Positions 20,881-33,654 of a stretch of DNA of 50,259 nt are shown here, piece after piece. Under the pieces are notes generated by a model. It was not told where the DNA came from, did no database searches, and saw only the letters and a program-made list of their open reading frames with translations. The DNA is from Gnetum montanum. Lineage: Eukaryota > Streptophyta > Gnetopsida > Gnetales > Gnetaceae. Positions within the stretch are counted from its first letter, which is position 1. The number at the start of each line of letters is the position of its first letter. Location: contig MNCI01035086.1 of NCBI GenBank assembly GCA_015680685.1, positions 268,199-318,457 of the forward strand. Reading direction: 5' to 3'. Both the position numbers and the translations under genes were made by a program.

Positions 20881-22440
20881 TGATTATTGATCAAAGTTTG
20901 ACCTTAAAAAAAAAATAAAAACAAGGAGTTTTTATGTTAAATTGAAGTCTCATGAAAGCCCAAGAAGCCTAGAATAGGATGAAATGCATGAAGAGGGTTT
21001 GATAGTCAAAAGATAAGGAGTGTTTGATTGGAAAATAATGGAGAAATGCCAAAAAGGAGCACAAATTGGATGCAACTAATGGGAAATGAAAAAGATTTGA
21101 TTGCAAAAATTCCTAAGGATGAGGAACTTAACTAGCCCAACTAAGTGATATGCAAGTGGGTCCTTGCCATAGCAAGTTCATGCCCTTTTTGCCCTTGCAT
21201 ATCCTCAAACTAAGGAGTCCATGGGTCCCACAGTTGAGTAATGCATATGAAAAGTTAAGGACCTAGTCCAGAAGAATCTACCTAAGAATTTAAATACGTC
21301 AAACTAAGACATCAAATAAGATCATGAAAAATTGGCAGTGAGGTAAGTTACAGAAAGCATTGATGGATGGGAGAGAAAGTGGAATGAGGTTCCTAATCGT
21401 CGTCACATGAAGTCCCTTGTGGATTTGATAGTTAAATGACTCGATAATGTCCATCCTTAGTCTAGATCAAAACCAACCACTTTCAGTGGCTTTGCATTGA
21501 TACCCTAAGACCAGTCCATCCCCTTGAGATATAGAAATGATTGTGTAGATTAATCATTATTCCTTATTAAGAAGAAAAAAGAAGTAGGAAGTAAGAAAGG
21601 GCCTTAGTTAGAGGGGACCTTCAGGCATGGGTAATATTTCTTTCTAGTCCCATAACTAGTGCTTGTAGCTTGTTATTTTGTCTAAGGGATGTGCTCTGAA
21701 TTTCCATTGTTTTTTTTGAAGTTTTATATTTTTATGGATTTTTGGATGGAAACCATACCATGAAAAGACTTATTAAATTCCTATTATTGGTTGACAATGG
21801 AATAGTAAGAAATCCATGAAAAATACTCATGCACTTAAGTGAATAGAAAGGTAAAAAGAGCATTGAATCCCCTTGAAGTAACACCCTTTTCAATCCTTTT
21901 AATCTTTCCCAAGTTTGGAAACTACCAAGGTCACAAGTTCATTAAAGTTTCATTAATGAAAAAGGGACATCATATTTCCAAAACTAGGAACACCATAGAT
22001 TGTTGTTGATGGGTGGATGATGTGGAATCATTGCCTTTTCCATGAAAAAGAAACCATGTCTTAGTTATCAATATTAAAATTCAAAGTTAGAATCTAGACA
22101 TTAGCAATTCAAAACATTAAGTACAAATCACCATTAGCAATAGCTATAGCATCATTGCATCCTACTGGTAATAGAGAAGAGAAAACAAACATAATTTATT
22201 AAAAAAATAAAAGTACACCAAAATAAAGTAAAATATAGAAGAAATTATAAAACTTTCAAGAAAGTTAAAATATATTAATGATGTTGTTAAACAAAAAAAT
22301 GGAAAAAATTAATAAAGTGTAAGATAAAAATTGTAAAACAAAAAGTGGAAAAACTAAGGAGCCACTTGTATGATTTAACACAAATAGCCATCTTTCTCAT
22401 GATTGAGTTGGAAGGAGGAGATTTGAAAAATTAAGTAAGG
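20881..22440 (-). other. Conserved non-coding part between integrase and ORF3 of element 2
   Basis: There is no ORF, but several blocks match element 3. Positions 21121-21240 match 42430-42550 (GTGGGTCC, GTTCATGCCC, AGTCCATGGG), 21600-21720 match 42895-42990 (TTAGTTAGAGG, AACTAGTGCTTG, GTCTAAGG), and 22370-22430 match 43684-43750. Conservation of a non-coding stretch across two elements suggests structural or cis functions such as packaging or RNA processing; that is inference. Confidence 0.6.
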
Positions 22441-23530
22441 TTGTCCATTTAAAGAGGTGTTGCTATCGTTGGCTATCTTGGGCTCATGGAAAGACTTTAT
22501 TTGTTGTGTGTTGATCAAAAATTTCTTGTTTGGGCTTTTAGGTTTTTAGATCAACATGGCCCTAAAAGAAAAGGTTTCATAAGTGATATAAGGCCCTTCC
22601 CACAATGTTTGGCACTTAGCCTTTTGAGGGACATGTGTGGGGTTCTAGTAAAGAACCTTGTCTCTAGGTTGAAGTTTTACTTTCCTTATTTTGAGGTCAT
22701 GACATTTTTTGTTGAATGCCTTATGCACTTCATTTTAGGTCAGGGCTACAAATTTATTCTCATCTAGAATGTTAAGGTTGATTAGTCTTTTTTTCTATGC
22801 TAGGCTTAGGTCAAGATTAAGGTCACAAGCTATTGAAAGTGTATGGAGCTCAGATTGAATAAGAAGAGTTGCTAATTTCTTGTACACTAGCTCATAGGGA
22901 GAGTAGCCTATATGGAGTTTCCATGTTGAGCGGTATGCCTAGAGGGCATTGTTAAGTTTGGTGCTCTAGTCTCTCCTATATTTGCTAATTGTTCTGGTTA
23001 AGATCTTAGTGATCTTCCTATTTATTACTTTAGCTTGACCATTGGCTTGGGGATGGCAAGGTATTGTTAATTTATGTTTAATCCCCAAGCATTGCATGAA
23101 CTTCCAAAAGGTAGTTCTTGTAAAGTGAGTACCATTATCAAAAATTAGTGCAAGTGGCACTCCAAACCTGTTTACAACATTTTGTTGTACAAGCTATTTA
23201 GTAGTAGAAGATGTATAATCAATGACGGCTACTACTACTACCCATTTTGTACATAGTTAATGGTGACTATTGTGTATGCCTTTCTATTTGACATGGGTGT
23301 GATGGGATCCATGAAGTTAATGCTCCAGATATCAAAGGGTTCCAGTGGTTGAATCCACTCCTGAGGATCCTCCATTCAAGCAGTCATTCCACCATCATGT
23401 TGATAGTGTTCACAAGAGTGGATGAAGTTGTGGGTGTCCCTAAATATTATTGGCCAATAATACCTTATCATTAGGATCTTAATGGTCATGCGTCTCCCTA
23501 CATAAGGGCCCCTAGAAGGGCCCTCATGAG
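22441..23530 (-). pseudogene. Element 2 integrase, catalytic residues mutated
   Basis: The zinc-binding part reads RRMTIKILMIRYYWPIIFRDTHNFIHSCEHYQH (about 23490-23390), with the second Cys of the HHCC motif replaced by Tyr. The core shows INFMDPITPMSNRKAYTIVTINYV, where the usual first catalytic Asp (DFMGPFP) is Asn, then MPLALIFDNGTHF (second Asp) and HPQANGQAKVINRKI, where the catalytic Glu is Lys. Only 22966-23160 is open for more than 60 codons. The protein would be inactive. The C-terminal end lies near 22440 and no chromodomain is seen, as expected for Athila/Tat. Confidence 0.88.
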
Positions 23531-23828
23531 CATCTTAGAGAATGTGCAGTTGGTTAGCATTAGGAACACACCAACAAACCAATCCATTAATGCATAGATT
23601 GTAAAGGTGTGCATTGATTTCAATGAAGTGTTTGGCATGATGAAGAAGCTACTATTTCTTCTTGTGGTCAAGCTCTTGTGGCATCTCTTAAGTGAGAAGA
23701 TAACTGAGGATGCCATCGTACCAGTTTGGTTCAGTGGATACTTGTTCATTTATAACACCAAAAAAGAGGAGTTTATTAGGAAATTGATTAAAGAGTGGGC
23801 TCTCCTCCTCATTGTTGTTCCATCATAA

Positions 23829-24090
23829 CTAAGACAAGTGATTGAAAACCACATTCTTAGTTCCCTTTCGATCCACCATTGTAAGATCAAATTCATGCAA
23901 GATCACAAGCCATCGTATGACATGGGAGCTTACTGTTAGTTCATTCATTAGGAAGAAAATTGCACTGTGGTCTATGTACATGAACACCTTATAACCAAGC
24001 ACATAGTACCTGAATTTCTCCAAGGAATACACCATTGCCATTAATTCTCTCTCTGTCATGGTGTAGTTGAGTTGTGCACCCACAATGCTT
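23829..24090 (-). pseudogene. Element 2 RNase H
   Basis: The open frame 23829-24083 reads MGAQLNYTMTERELMAMVYSLEKFRYYVLGYKVFMYIDHSA and ends RKGTKNVVFNHLS. The TERELMAMV-LEKFR--L-G-K and TDH-A blocks, and the GTEN-VADHLS end, are typical of Athila/Tat RNase H. The aspartate in the last motif has become Asn (FNHLS). Confidence 0.88.
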
Positions 24091-25130
24091 CGACTTGTAC
24101 CATGGATGTAGTATGGACATTTCTAATTATCTAACTATGTAAGCATGACTCCCAAGGCATAGTTCAATGCATCTATCATTATGTCAAATGGTCAAGACTA
24201 GTTAGGTGCTTGTAGAATTGGAGTTTCTACAAGCTTTTCTTTGAGTTGCTAGAATACCTTTTTGCATTCCTTGATCTTATGAATGAAACATCTTTCTTTG
24301 TCAGCTCCACTAATGGTTTAGTGATCTTAGAGAAATTCTTTATGAATTGCCAGTAGTAGCCAATGTGTCTAAGGAATGACTAGACATATTTAATGGTTTC
24401 TAGCTAACAAGTAATTCCTTGGATGATCCTAATCTTTTTAGGGTCCACCTCAATCCCTGCTTATGAGATTCTATGCCCCAACACAATGCCCTCCTACATC
24501 ATTAGACGTCTCTTTTGCCAATTGAGCTAAAGATTGATCTCCACACACCTTTTTAGCACTTGCTTAAGGTAGTCTAGGGCTTGCTCAAATGTAGCACAAT
24601 AGGTGGAGAAGTCATCCATGAATATTTCCACCCTGCTACCAATCTATTGTTGAAAACTGCTTAGGACAAGGCATTGGAATGTTATAGGGGTATTTCATAG
24701 ATTAAAAGGCATATTCTTTTATGCAAAAGTTTCCTAGGGACTTATGAATGTAGTTTTGGCCTGATCCTCTAGTGCAATCTGAATTTGGTTATAGCCACTA
24801 TAATCATCTAGAAAGCTATAATAGCAATGCCCAGAGATAGTGTTCAACACCTGGTTCACAAATCGCAATGGAAAATGATCTTTGTAGGTCACCATGTCCA
24901 ATAGCTTGGAGTTAATATAGACCCTTCACTTGCCACCTTTCTTTAGCATGATCACAAATGGGCTAACCAACTCTTTATCTACAATTGGATAGATGATCCC
25001 ACCTTGAGGAGTTGTTTAATATCCTCCTTAATGATATGCTTCAACTTAGGGTTCAACCGTCACTGCGATTGCCTCTTTAGCTTTATGGAAGGATCAATAT
25101 AGATGTGATGCTGGCATATCCAAGGATTAA
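24091..25130 (-). pseudogene. Element 2 reverse transcriptase, decayed
   Basis: Minus-strand translation shows GYNQIQIALEDQAKTTFISP, MPFNL and VEIFMDDFSTYC (about 24630-24595), the FMDDFS form of the catalytic box common in Athila/Tat RT. VLGHRIS and a thumb segment follow. The two catalytic aspartates are retained. Stops occur throughout, for instance TAG after ISP and before NTPITFQ, so no functional enzyme can be made. Confidence 0.87.
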
Positions 25131-25399
25131 TCCTAATGAGTTTAGGATATGACAAAGTAAAGGTTGTTGGCCATTTGATGACCATGTTCAACTACATCTC
25201 TTTTTATTCGAGAGTAAGGTTGGCATTGACTATTACTAGCTTTTCATTTTTCAGAAATGCATATTCCATGTTAACAGGTAGAGTTTTCAACTTTAAGGAC
25301 TACTATTTAAAATTTTTAGAGATCTCCAACTCTTCCCAATAAGTATTTTTAGGTTCCTCATTAGAGAGTTGGTGATGAACTTGCTTCAGTTCATCCATG

Positions 25400-25990
25400 C
25401 CTTTTACATAAGCACATGTTAAGCTCTTAGTTGGTTCCATGCAAAGTGTGTTGCTTTCAGGATTAGCTATCAGTCACTAGGTGCCCTCCTATTTTGTGGT
25501 TGTTGTGTACAAGAACCTTTGAATTTCATATTCATTTGCACATGATTTGCATGCGATGATTGATGTGCTTTTTAAGGCTTATAGTTTTTGCACAAAGGTG
25601 CACCCTATATCACTATACGTGATGCATGGAACTCTCTGCTTCTCGATCTTTCCAATGCATTTTCTTTGGAAATCTCCAAGGAAAGATCTCTGATTCCCAA
25701 TTGTGCATCAATAGTAGTTAGCCAAGTCCTTTCCATGATGATCGAGAAGTCTCCCTTACAATTGTCAACACAGATAACTAGGAAGTCAGTAGGATAGGAC
25801 CACCCACAGATGATAGTCATGATGTCTTCCACTAGCCCTGAGGGAATAATGATAGACTGTTTTGCTAACTCAAGGTGAATGGTACTTTTTTTAAGTGGAG
25901 GTAGGTTCTAGGATTTGTATATCTTGTGAGAAATGAAATTAACACAAGAACCTGAATTTAGAAGAGCTTTGTAAGGCTAATTCCTAGTGA
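25400..25990 (-). pseudogene. Element 2 protease region
   Basis: The segment SGLVEDIMTIICGWSYPTDFLVICVDNCKGDFSIIMERTWLTTIDA (25605-25832 open) is collinear with the protease of element 3 (GLVEDVITTVCGWSYPADFLVIDV, then GDFPIIMGRAWLSTVDA). The active-site region upstream reads LDSGSCVNFIS at about 25930-25960. So the triad itself is kept while the frame around it is broken. Confidence 0.85.
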
Positions 25991-25999
25991 TTTAGAGAT

Positions 26000-28574
26000 A
26001 GATTAAGGGACTCCCAGGATTAGATCTTTTTCTAGGAAGGTGACCAGCCTTTATCCAATTAGTTACCGGATGTGTTAACATGATGGTATGCACTTTGGAA
26101 GGTGTTTGGTTCAAAGGGGACTCAAATGGATTAGATGCAGAGGATGAGGAAGAAGTAGGGTTATCAACTGCATGAGTCTATGAGAGCTTTGTAGGACTAC
26201 TAGTTTAGAAGAATGGTCTTTTTCTGGGTCTGGGTTCCAAACTACTCAACTGAGGAGCTAATTATAAGTTAACGACCCTGGTAGTGTTACATTGTTACAA
26301 CTAGGCTAGAATTTCACCCTACATTGATGGAGCAGGTAGTAACTAAGTTGAGGATGCAGGGACATGCATAGAAGGATGAGGATGGTGATAAGGATATGGG
26401 GACTAGCCTCTTAGAGATGGAGAATGAACTCTGTAATTCTTAGGAGGGTAGTAGTGATGTTAGAATGAGGTGTGACTAGAAGAGTCATGGGTTGTTGAAC
26501 ATAGTACCCATATGGATTAGGTTATTTGTAAGGATATTTTTGCCTTGGTGGTGACATCTCCCACAACTGTGGGTGCTACCATTGATGATACTACTCAAAT
26601 TATTATGGTGGAGCTTGACTTGGATAATAGGATTGTTATTGGCAAAACTATCGTGGATTACCTTATGGATAAGGCAATCCTTTGAGTGCTTGACTTTTGG
26701 CTAATCTAGGAATTAGCATGCACATCCTAGATTTTTACAAGTGTGACACAATAGGGTAACATCTCTTAGGATGTTCATATTGGTAGATGTGACATCCATC
26801 ATCATCATTTGATTCAGACTCTACAACCTCCTCTATGGTAGTAGCTTTTCCCTTCTTTGGTGGACATGTTCAACTTCCTTCCTTCTCTTGCAATCACGAT
26901 TACTACTTTGCTTTTTGGATGCCTATGCTATTTTCAAAGTGGTTTGAAGCTTTTCATCCAAAGAGTCCAACATTTTGTCTATCTTAGCCAAAATTTCGGA
27001 AATAGATTTCTGGATCAGTAAGGTTTCTCACTACACCACTTCATCAAGTGGTGCCTCCTCCTTGTTGTCAACAAATCAAAATTTCATTTTTTTGATCAAA
27101 GGGTTTTGGTTGTACTGCTCTACACTTTTTTTGAGCTTTGCTTCTTCTTTAGCAAGGATTTGATTGACTCTAAGTTCTAACAGTCTTCCTTGAGCATAGA
27201 CCGCAAGAGTTTTCTTCATTTCTGATCAGAGCCCATCTATGATATGAAAAAGTTACTCCCTCTAGGAATAACCATGGCTAGGACATCAGTGCAAAAGGGA
27301 ATAGTACCTACTAATGGCTACATCCCAGGGTTCATATGTTCCTTGTCACCAACCTTGGATATGCCTTCTCAAGTTGGAAACTCGAGAGTATGTTTGATAT
27401 TTGTCATTGAATAGCTTAAGAATTATACTCCATCTATAGATTAACTTTGGCTAAAAAGAATTGTACAAAATTTTAGCTTCTTTTATAAGTGTCTTGGGGA
27501 ACAACTTAAGTTTTTCCATTCATTCTCTATGTTCTGTAAGGCACAAGCATCATGAAAGGCTTGTAGATGGTTTTGCAGATCTGAGTTGCATTCCTTGTCA
27601 AATGTGGGGGAGTTTTTCATATCCAATTGCTTTATTCGACTATCTTGCACATGCCTTGTTGGAATTCTAACTACGTCTATGATGTTCAACATGTTTTAAG
27701 TTGCAAGAAAAGGCTTATCATAGTCATGGACTCTGTGATGGCCATGATGCCTATGATGCCCTCTATTGTCCCTTCTCTCATGGTGGTGGGCCTCCCTTGA
27801 ATCCTCATGTCCCTGATCTCAATCATTCTAGTGGGCACTACGATCATAATCATCTTAGTTCCACCAGTTACCTCCATCACGGTCACATCCTATACAGCTT
27901 CAATCAAAGCTAGAGGAGGAAAAAGTGATGACAAAGCTGAAGAGGAAGGAGGACTAGCATTTCCATGCTCACCACCCCATCTTTGATGGTCATGGCCATG
28001 ATCATCATTGTGATGCCTGTTCCTATTCCTTGCCATGACTCCCACCTTTGGATCCCCCATGATCACTGAACCTATTCTTGCCTGAACCAAGATTTTTTAA
28101 GTTGGATTGTAAATTCTAGTCATTGAAATGAGAATCCTTAGAGAAGGGATCCTCACTATCTTTTTGGCCTAATAGGAACAAGGGGTTATTGAATTGTTTC
28201 CCCATCATAGCTTCATAGCACTTCTCTTACTATTGATTGATTTTACATTGTGCTTCAATGGGACGGTGATCCCTGGAATCATGATCCTACATAACATATT
28301 CAACATGGAGCCCCTGGATGCCCAACCTCATAAGAGTTTTCTGGAACATCATAGTAACTAATTGATTAGGCAAAAACACAATGTTATCATCCATGTTTCT
28401 CCACCGCATCTGGTCATCCTGATGTAGGATGAAGATGAAATCAAGCACATACTCATTGAGATGAGTATATATCACTTGACATTGTTGGGGCATTGGTTAG
28501 TTTGGTTGTTCATTCCTTGGATTAGATGTGTGCTCAGATTTTGGCAGAGAATCATCCCTATGAGAAGAAGACAT
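26000..28574 (-). pseudogene. Element 2 gag, decayed
   Basis: ATG at 28574-28572 opens MSSSHRDDSLPKSEHTSNPR. After a stop, MPQQCQVIYTHLNEYVLDFIFILHQDDQMRWRNM (28493-28380) matches the N-terminal domain of element 3 gag. The core segment VVRIPTRHVQDSRIKQLDMKN, then NHLQAFHDACALQNIENEWKN (27692-27483), and the zinc-like segment HIYQYEHPKRCYPIVSHL (about 26800-26745) follow in the same order. The middle is Arg/His-rich. It is the same gene as the 1,123-codon ORF of element 3, broken by many stops and frameshifts. Confidence 0.9.
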
Positions 28575-28710
28575 TTTTGATTAGAAGAAAATTAACAGTG
28601 TGTTGTTTACAATTATTAGTGTTAGATTGATTGTGACTTTAAGGTTTGATCAAATGATGTTGAATGATTTTTCACTAAGACCTAGATAGTGCACGAAACT
28701 AGCTAAAGTC

Positions 28711-28727
28711 CCAGACAACGGCGCTAA
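28711..28727 (-). other. Primer-binding site, tRNA-Asp type (element 2)
   Basis: The minus strand reads TTAGCGCCGTTGTCTGG right after the LTR end. This resembles TGGCGCCGTTGCCGGGG with transitions. Confidence 0.8.
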
Positions 28728-29633
28728 TGATGAGCAACGAGTATATCCTACACCCAACCATATGAATTAGTAGCATTCACAAGCAATCTAGTCAAATTCC
28801 AAGGACTTTAGTTTCTTAAGTACATTGACTTTAGGAGGTGAATCTAATCATTGCAATTGTTGTCTTCCCAATCACACTTGTGAAGTGCAAATGTATGGTT
28901 AAGTGTTACCAAGGCATATGATTTTTATCATTTTATCTTTTATGAATTAAGTTGCTAAAGAATAAAGAATAAAGAAATTTTAATGTTCAACTAACTATTT
29001 GATTTGAGAATTAACTAATTTCTAGCTATTCCTAACATAAGCATCCATTCCCACTTTCCGTACACATCTTGAACACGTATTATGCTTCTGGGTTACTAAG
29101 CGTTAAGCACTACTGAGATTACCAAGTGTTAGACGTATGCTCGTAGTGGTCATACTTATGTGCTTTAATTAATTGCTATTTAATATATATTAATTACTTT
29201 AACTAGTATTCATTGAAGAAAAATGCATGAATAATAAATGCATTAATTAAAATATTAAGCTATTCTAAATGTTGCAAGGTTTATGAAGAAAGCTCATCTT
29301 TATTGCTAGTCACATTGAAGTGCTCAAGTACATCAATGTTCAAACAAAGATTTGTACACTTCTCACTCCTACTGTGGGCACTTAGAAAAATATTCTAACT
29401 ATTGGGAAGAAAAACTATAAGAACTTCACTACAATCTAACTTAAAAACACTATAAATGTAGTTGGCTTGTGCATTATTTAGGCAACAACAAACACTATGT
29501 CAATGTGTACACATCAATGTGTGAGACCATGCATTGATGAGATCACATCAATGAGCTTGCATCGACTGGATCATGTCAATGGGCTCGCATTGACGGGATC
29601 CTGTCAACATAGCCAAAGAGATGTGCTTCATCA
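28728..29633 (-). repeat. 5' LTR of element 2 (GGATCC subfamily)
   Basis: It runs TGATGAGCAACGAGT to GCTTCATCA (906 bp), with repeated CATTGATGAGATCACATCAATG-type boxes in the U3 (about 29530-29610). The primer site adjoins its low end. CCAAG follows at 29634. Confidence 0.9.
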
Positions 29634-31376
29634 CCAAGGCATCTAGGACATTCAATAATGTTATTTTTAATGGTTGGTTCCCTAGAATTAAAGTTGTAAT
29701 GCTCAAGATATTAAAATTTTCAGTTTCTTGAAAAATCCCATGACTTTTAGCATTTATACATTTGAACTATAAAGTTATGTTGAGCAATTAGACACATAGT
29801 GTGTTTGATATGAATCTTGTAGGTTTAAATAGATTTTGATGTGGAGTTCATGTATGTCTATTATGAGTCTTTGAACCTTAGAGGTATTATTTGGAGAAAA
29901 GAAAAAGGAAATAGGGTTATGAAAACATTTAAGAATAAAAACATATAAGAAAAAAGTAAAAAAGTAAGTTAGTTAAAAAATAACATAAATGTAAGGTAGT
30001 TACAAAAACCATATATAAATTATACACATATAACATGAAAAAAAAATATAAAGCACATTCACTTCACTGCTTTCATCTTATTGCCTCATTGCCTTTGTTG
30101 CGAATTTGGTTTTTCTAAAATAAAAACCTTTTCAAGCTTTATTTCTCTTATTTTAAATTTTTTAGTGATTTTTTTCTTAAAAATACATGTATCTAGATCA
30201 TGTATGACATCGCAACTCTTTGAGTTGTAGATAAGCCCTTATTTTTCTATTACATCTTACTTTAACTTGTGGAAGACTTATAGTGTATGTATTTGAGGTA
30301 AAGTGAAAGTATATTGTAGGTGTTTTAAATAGGAAAGGAAGCCAATTATAAGATTTATAAATCCTTAGTAACTTTCTAAGAATTTTTTTTTCTTTTCATA
30401 TAGTTGTCCTACTTTGTTGTGGATTTTGCACTCTTCCTTATTGCTATATGATTCTTTGCTATTGAATTTTTTTATTTTGGTCTTGTTTTATGTGAGAATT
30501 TATATTTTATTTTTGTTTAGATTCTTTTCTATCTTTTTGGCAAATTTCAAAAATATATGGAAACTTCACTTAACTTGCTTCTGGTATGAAACAAGATTTT
30601 GTAGGAATTGTGACTATCATGGAGGACTCTTTGATGATGTTGAAAATATTTTAGAGTTGAAATCAAATATACATACATACATAGTGAGTAGATTTGCTTG
30701 GTAGTGAGAATTGCAGTTCTTTGAGATGCCCTTGTTTGCATGTAGTAGTAAGGTGTTTCTTAGTGGATCTCACCTCATGGGAATAAGGTTTTAGATGGAT
30801 TTCATACTTTTGATTTTGATTCTAAGTTCATGTGCAATTAAGAAATTGGCCAAAACTATGACACTTTATAAAACATACTTCATAAGGTAGATTCCACGAT
30901 GTCTACACTTTATAAAACATACTTCAAGGTGTCAAATTCAAGGAGGTAGATTTAAGAGTGGAAATAAGGTAAGCATGAGTCCCTTTATGTAGCCTTGGAT
31001 AGGTATTATTCATTATTATATAGATTCCTAGGACATGACTTTTCTAAATGGAAATTGGTTGGACACATCAAAAATAGGCTAACGAACAAAACTAGTAAAC
31101 CTTTTGGGACTATATTTAAGGGAGACTATTAGAAATAAGAGCCTATTAAATTTAGAGGTTGATTGATCATATGGCCAATAAAGAAGATGAACTCAAAAAG
31201 AGAGAAAATGTAGAAGAGAACAATATCCCTTTGCAAGAAGGATGTTCATGCCTATAAGAGAAGGAAAGATGAAAATCCAATGGAGGAGATTTTCCAAGAA
31301 AATATTTGCCCATCCAAAAATTAATTTTAGACATAAAAAAAAAGGTTTAGAAAATGTGAGACTTTATCAATGAAAA
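29634..31376. other. AT-rich stretch with no recognised gene
   Basis: No retroelement motif is visible. Open frames are short (up to 96 codons at 30414-30704) and hydrophobic or low-complexity. The only structure seen is a 22-bp direct repeat at 30861-30926. Confidence 0.5.
30861..30926. repeat. 22-bp direct repeat, two copies 44 bp apart
   Basis: ACACTTTATAAAACATACTT plus CA occurs at 30861-30882 and again at 30905-30926, each followed by (TA)AGGT. It looks like a small tandem duplication. Confidence 0.85.
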
Positions 31377-33654
31377 TCTTACACCCCAAAATTTAACTTA
31401 AGAATTACCATGATTAAATTACATAAATATTATTAGTTAGGACACATGACATCATAATGCTTATAACTTAAGAAAGAATCAATCATAAGCATTATAAAAA
31501 TTAATTCCAAAATTCATGGTATAAATAGAAAATCCACATTGAAGTACATATAACACTAATCTTATAAATTATAACATAAATCATAATCTCAAAGAATTAA
31601 TAATAGAATCCATTAGTACATTAATATTTATACATCATAGTCTTCAATACATGAATCTTAAAAGAAACTATAATTGAAAATAAAAGGAATAAACTCCATC
31701 AATCATGCTCTAGGAACTACTAAGCTCTTATATCTTACCACTTGAATCTACATACAAACATGTAGGAAAGATTAGAAACCTTCTAGTAGAGCCAATCATC
31801 TTAGTGCACCTGGAACAAGCTATAAGATGGGATCACATGCTACACAAAAAATTTACCATATCAAGGTTCATGAGATTAGAATTTTGTGTCATTTTTGTGC
31901 TATCTAAATCAAAACCATGATATCACATAGAATGCCAAAGAAATACATGAATTGGAATTTCTCTAGAAATTGATCATCCTTGAGGACTAGTTAGTTTCTA
32001 AAGGTCTCATCTATCTTGGATGTTGTTAGTAACCCTTCTCAAGGATTAGTTAATCAAGCCTCACTTGATCTTGGAGAAAATAAACTCTAGAGAAAATCCT
32101 TATGATTTATCTATTTCTATCGATTTGAACCATAAAGTCAAAGAATCAACCATATGAATAATTATTAGAGCTTGGGCACAATTACACATGATGTGGATCA
32201 AGTATGATTGCCAACAACATCCTTCATAATGCTTATCCATTGATGCATAGTCTAGGCCACCTAGGGTACAAGCATACTTAATATGGATCAAATGCTAGAG
32301 GCTAACCTAGAATCCTTACCCATTGATCTTGATGGATTCACAACCTAGAAGTCAAAATTCCAAAGAATACATGAATCAAAGTAGAGATTATGAATGATTT
32401 AGATAGCATAAAAATGACATAAAATAAATGGAATGTAGAGATCACAAGTTGATCATGATTCATGGTCTATCACAAGAGATAAACCATGATTCATGGTGAA
32501 TGCCATGATGCCACCATGAATAAGGGTACTTGTTGTTGATAATTGTTGGTTGACCATGACTTATGGTTAGGTCATGGTCTAGACCATGACCTCACCATGA
32601 AATGTAGTGAATACCACAACTCAAGAAATGCAAAACTTAGACTTGGTCTTGAGTTCTTGTGAAACCATGACCTATGTTTTAGTGATGATCAACAACCATG
32701 ACCTATGATCTTTGCTATCACCTTTACCATGAGTTGTGGTTATCATACCACGAGTCATGGTAATAGGATATGCCACCAAAGATGCATCAGAAATATAAAG
32801 AAAAATGGGGATTATCATAAAAGTGAAATTAGCATTAGAAATATGATTATAGCTAAAATTACATCATTATGAGAAATACATAGACATGGAATCATAATTG
32901 ACAACATGGGATAAATTAAGATTCAACAAAACGTCATAGCTTAGAATTGATTACTTTACCTTTACAAGTTTGAAAGACCTACAATAAACGATATTAGATA
33001 TGCTAAAGTAACAAAGCAATACTGGGCATTACTAATGAGCAATATTGATCAAGAGAAGAAGAGTACCACATAACTCTAGCTTTATACATAGACTTAAGGT
33101 TTCTAAGTCAATATAGAAGTGATGGTTTACAATAGCAATTCCAACTGATAAATTCCATAATAATAAGAAAAGCTAAACAAGAGTTTGATAAATATTAGGA
33201 AGCTCAAGTTCACTTTAAAAAATAAATGAAATAAAGTTTGAGCAAGCTTTATAAAAAAATTATATTTTTCAAAACCATTAAATGATTAGTTTATAACATA
33301 TGCCATAATCCTAGTAACTTGTTCTTAGCTTGAAAACACTAAGAAATTAGTAATTTCCAAGTATAAATCCAAAAAGCTAAATAAAAATCATAATTTATAG
33401 AAAAATACTAAGAGTTTCTAACAATAAGAATTAAAAAAAATTATTAAAGAATTCACAATTTATATAAAGAAAATTATAAAAGATTTATTAAGAGAATCCA
33501 AAATTTACAAAAGATAAAACATAATATTTATGCTAAGAAGGTCATGGGATCAAATCATTAAGTATAAACAATATAAAAAAGACATATTAGAAGCCAAACC
33601 ATAGGTTAATGAAATATAGATAAACATAAAATATTAGAAACATGGGATGTTACA
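31377..33654 (-). repeat. 3' LTR of element 5
   Basis: The 2,278-bp copy ends GGGATGTTACA next to a polypurine tract. Its first bases have decayed (TCTTACACCCC versus TGTCATATCCC). The region 32440-32770 contains many copies of ACCATGA/TCATGGT in both directions, including the perfect palindrome at 32569-32592. Confidence 0.85.
32569..32592. repeat. 24-bp perfect palindrome in element 5 LTR
   Basis: The arms AGGTCATGGTCT and AGACCATGACCT are exact reverse complements with no spacer. Shorter versions (CATGAGTTGTGG, CCACGAGTCATGG and others) surround it. In the other LTR the equivalent (about 35760-35805) is mutated. Confidence 0.95.

Larger units (their letters stand above)
16463..29633 (-). 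mobile_element. Element 2: full-length decayed Athila/Tat-like gypsy retrotransposon
   Basis: LTRs at 16463-17325 and 28728-29633 flank, in minus-strand order, a tRNA-Asp-type primer site, gag, protease, RT, RNase H, integrase, a long non-coding part, an extra ORF, and a polypurine tract. Total length is 13.2 kb. The flanks CCAAA/CCAAG look like a 5-bp target duplication with one change. RT with FMDDFS, the RNase H and integrase wording, and the primer site all point to the Athila/Tat branch. All ORFs are broken by stops, so it is not active. Confidence 0.92.

Noticed and set aside
30414-30704. 96-codon frame with a hydrophobic start
   Set aside because: It comes from T-rich DNA, has no motif and no supporting neighbour.
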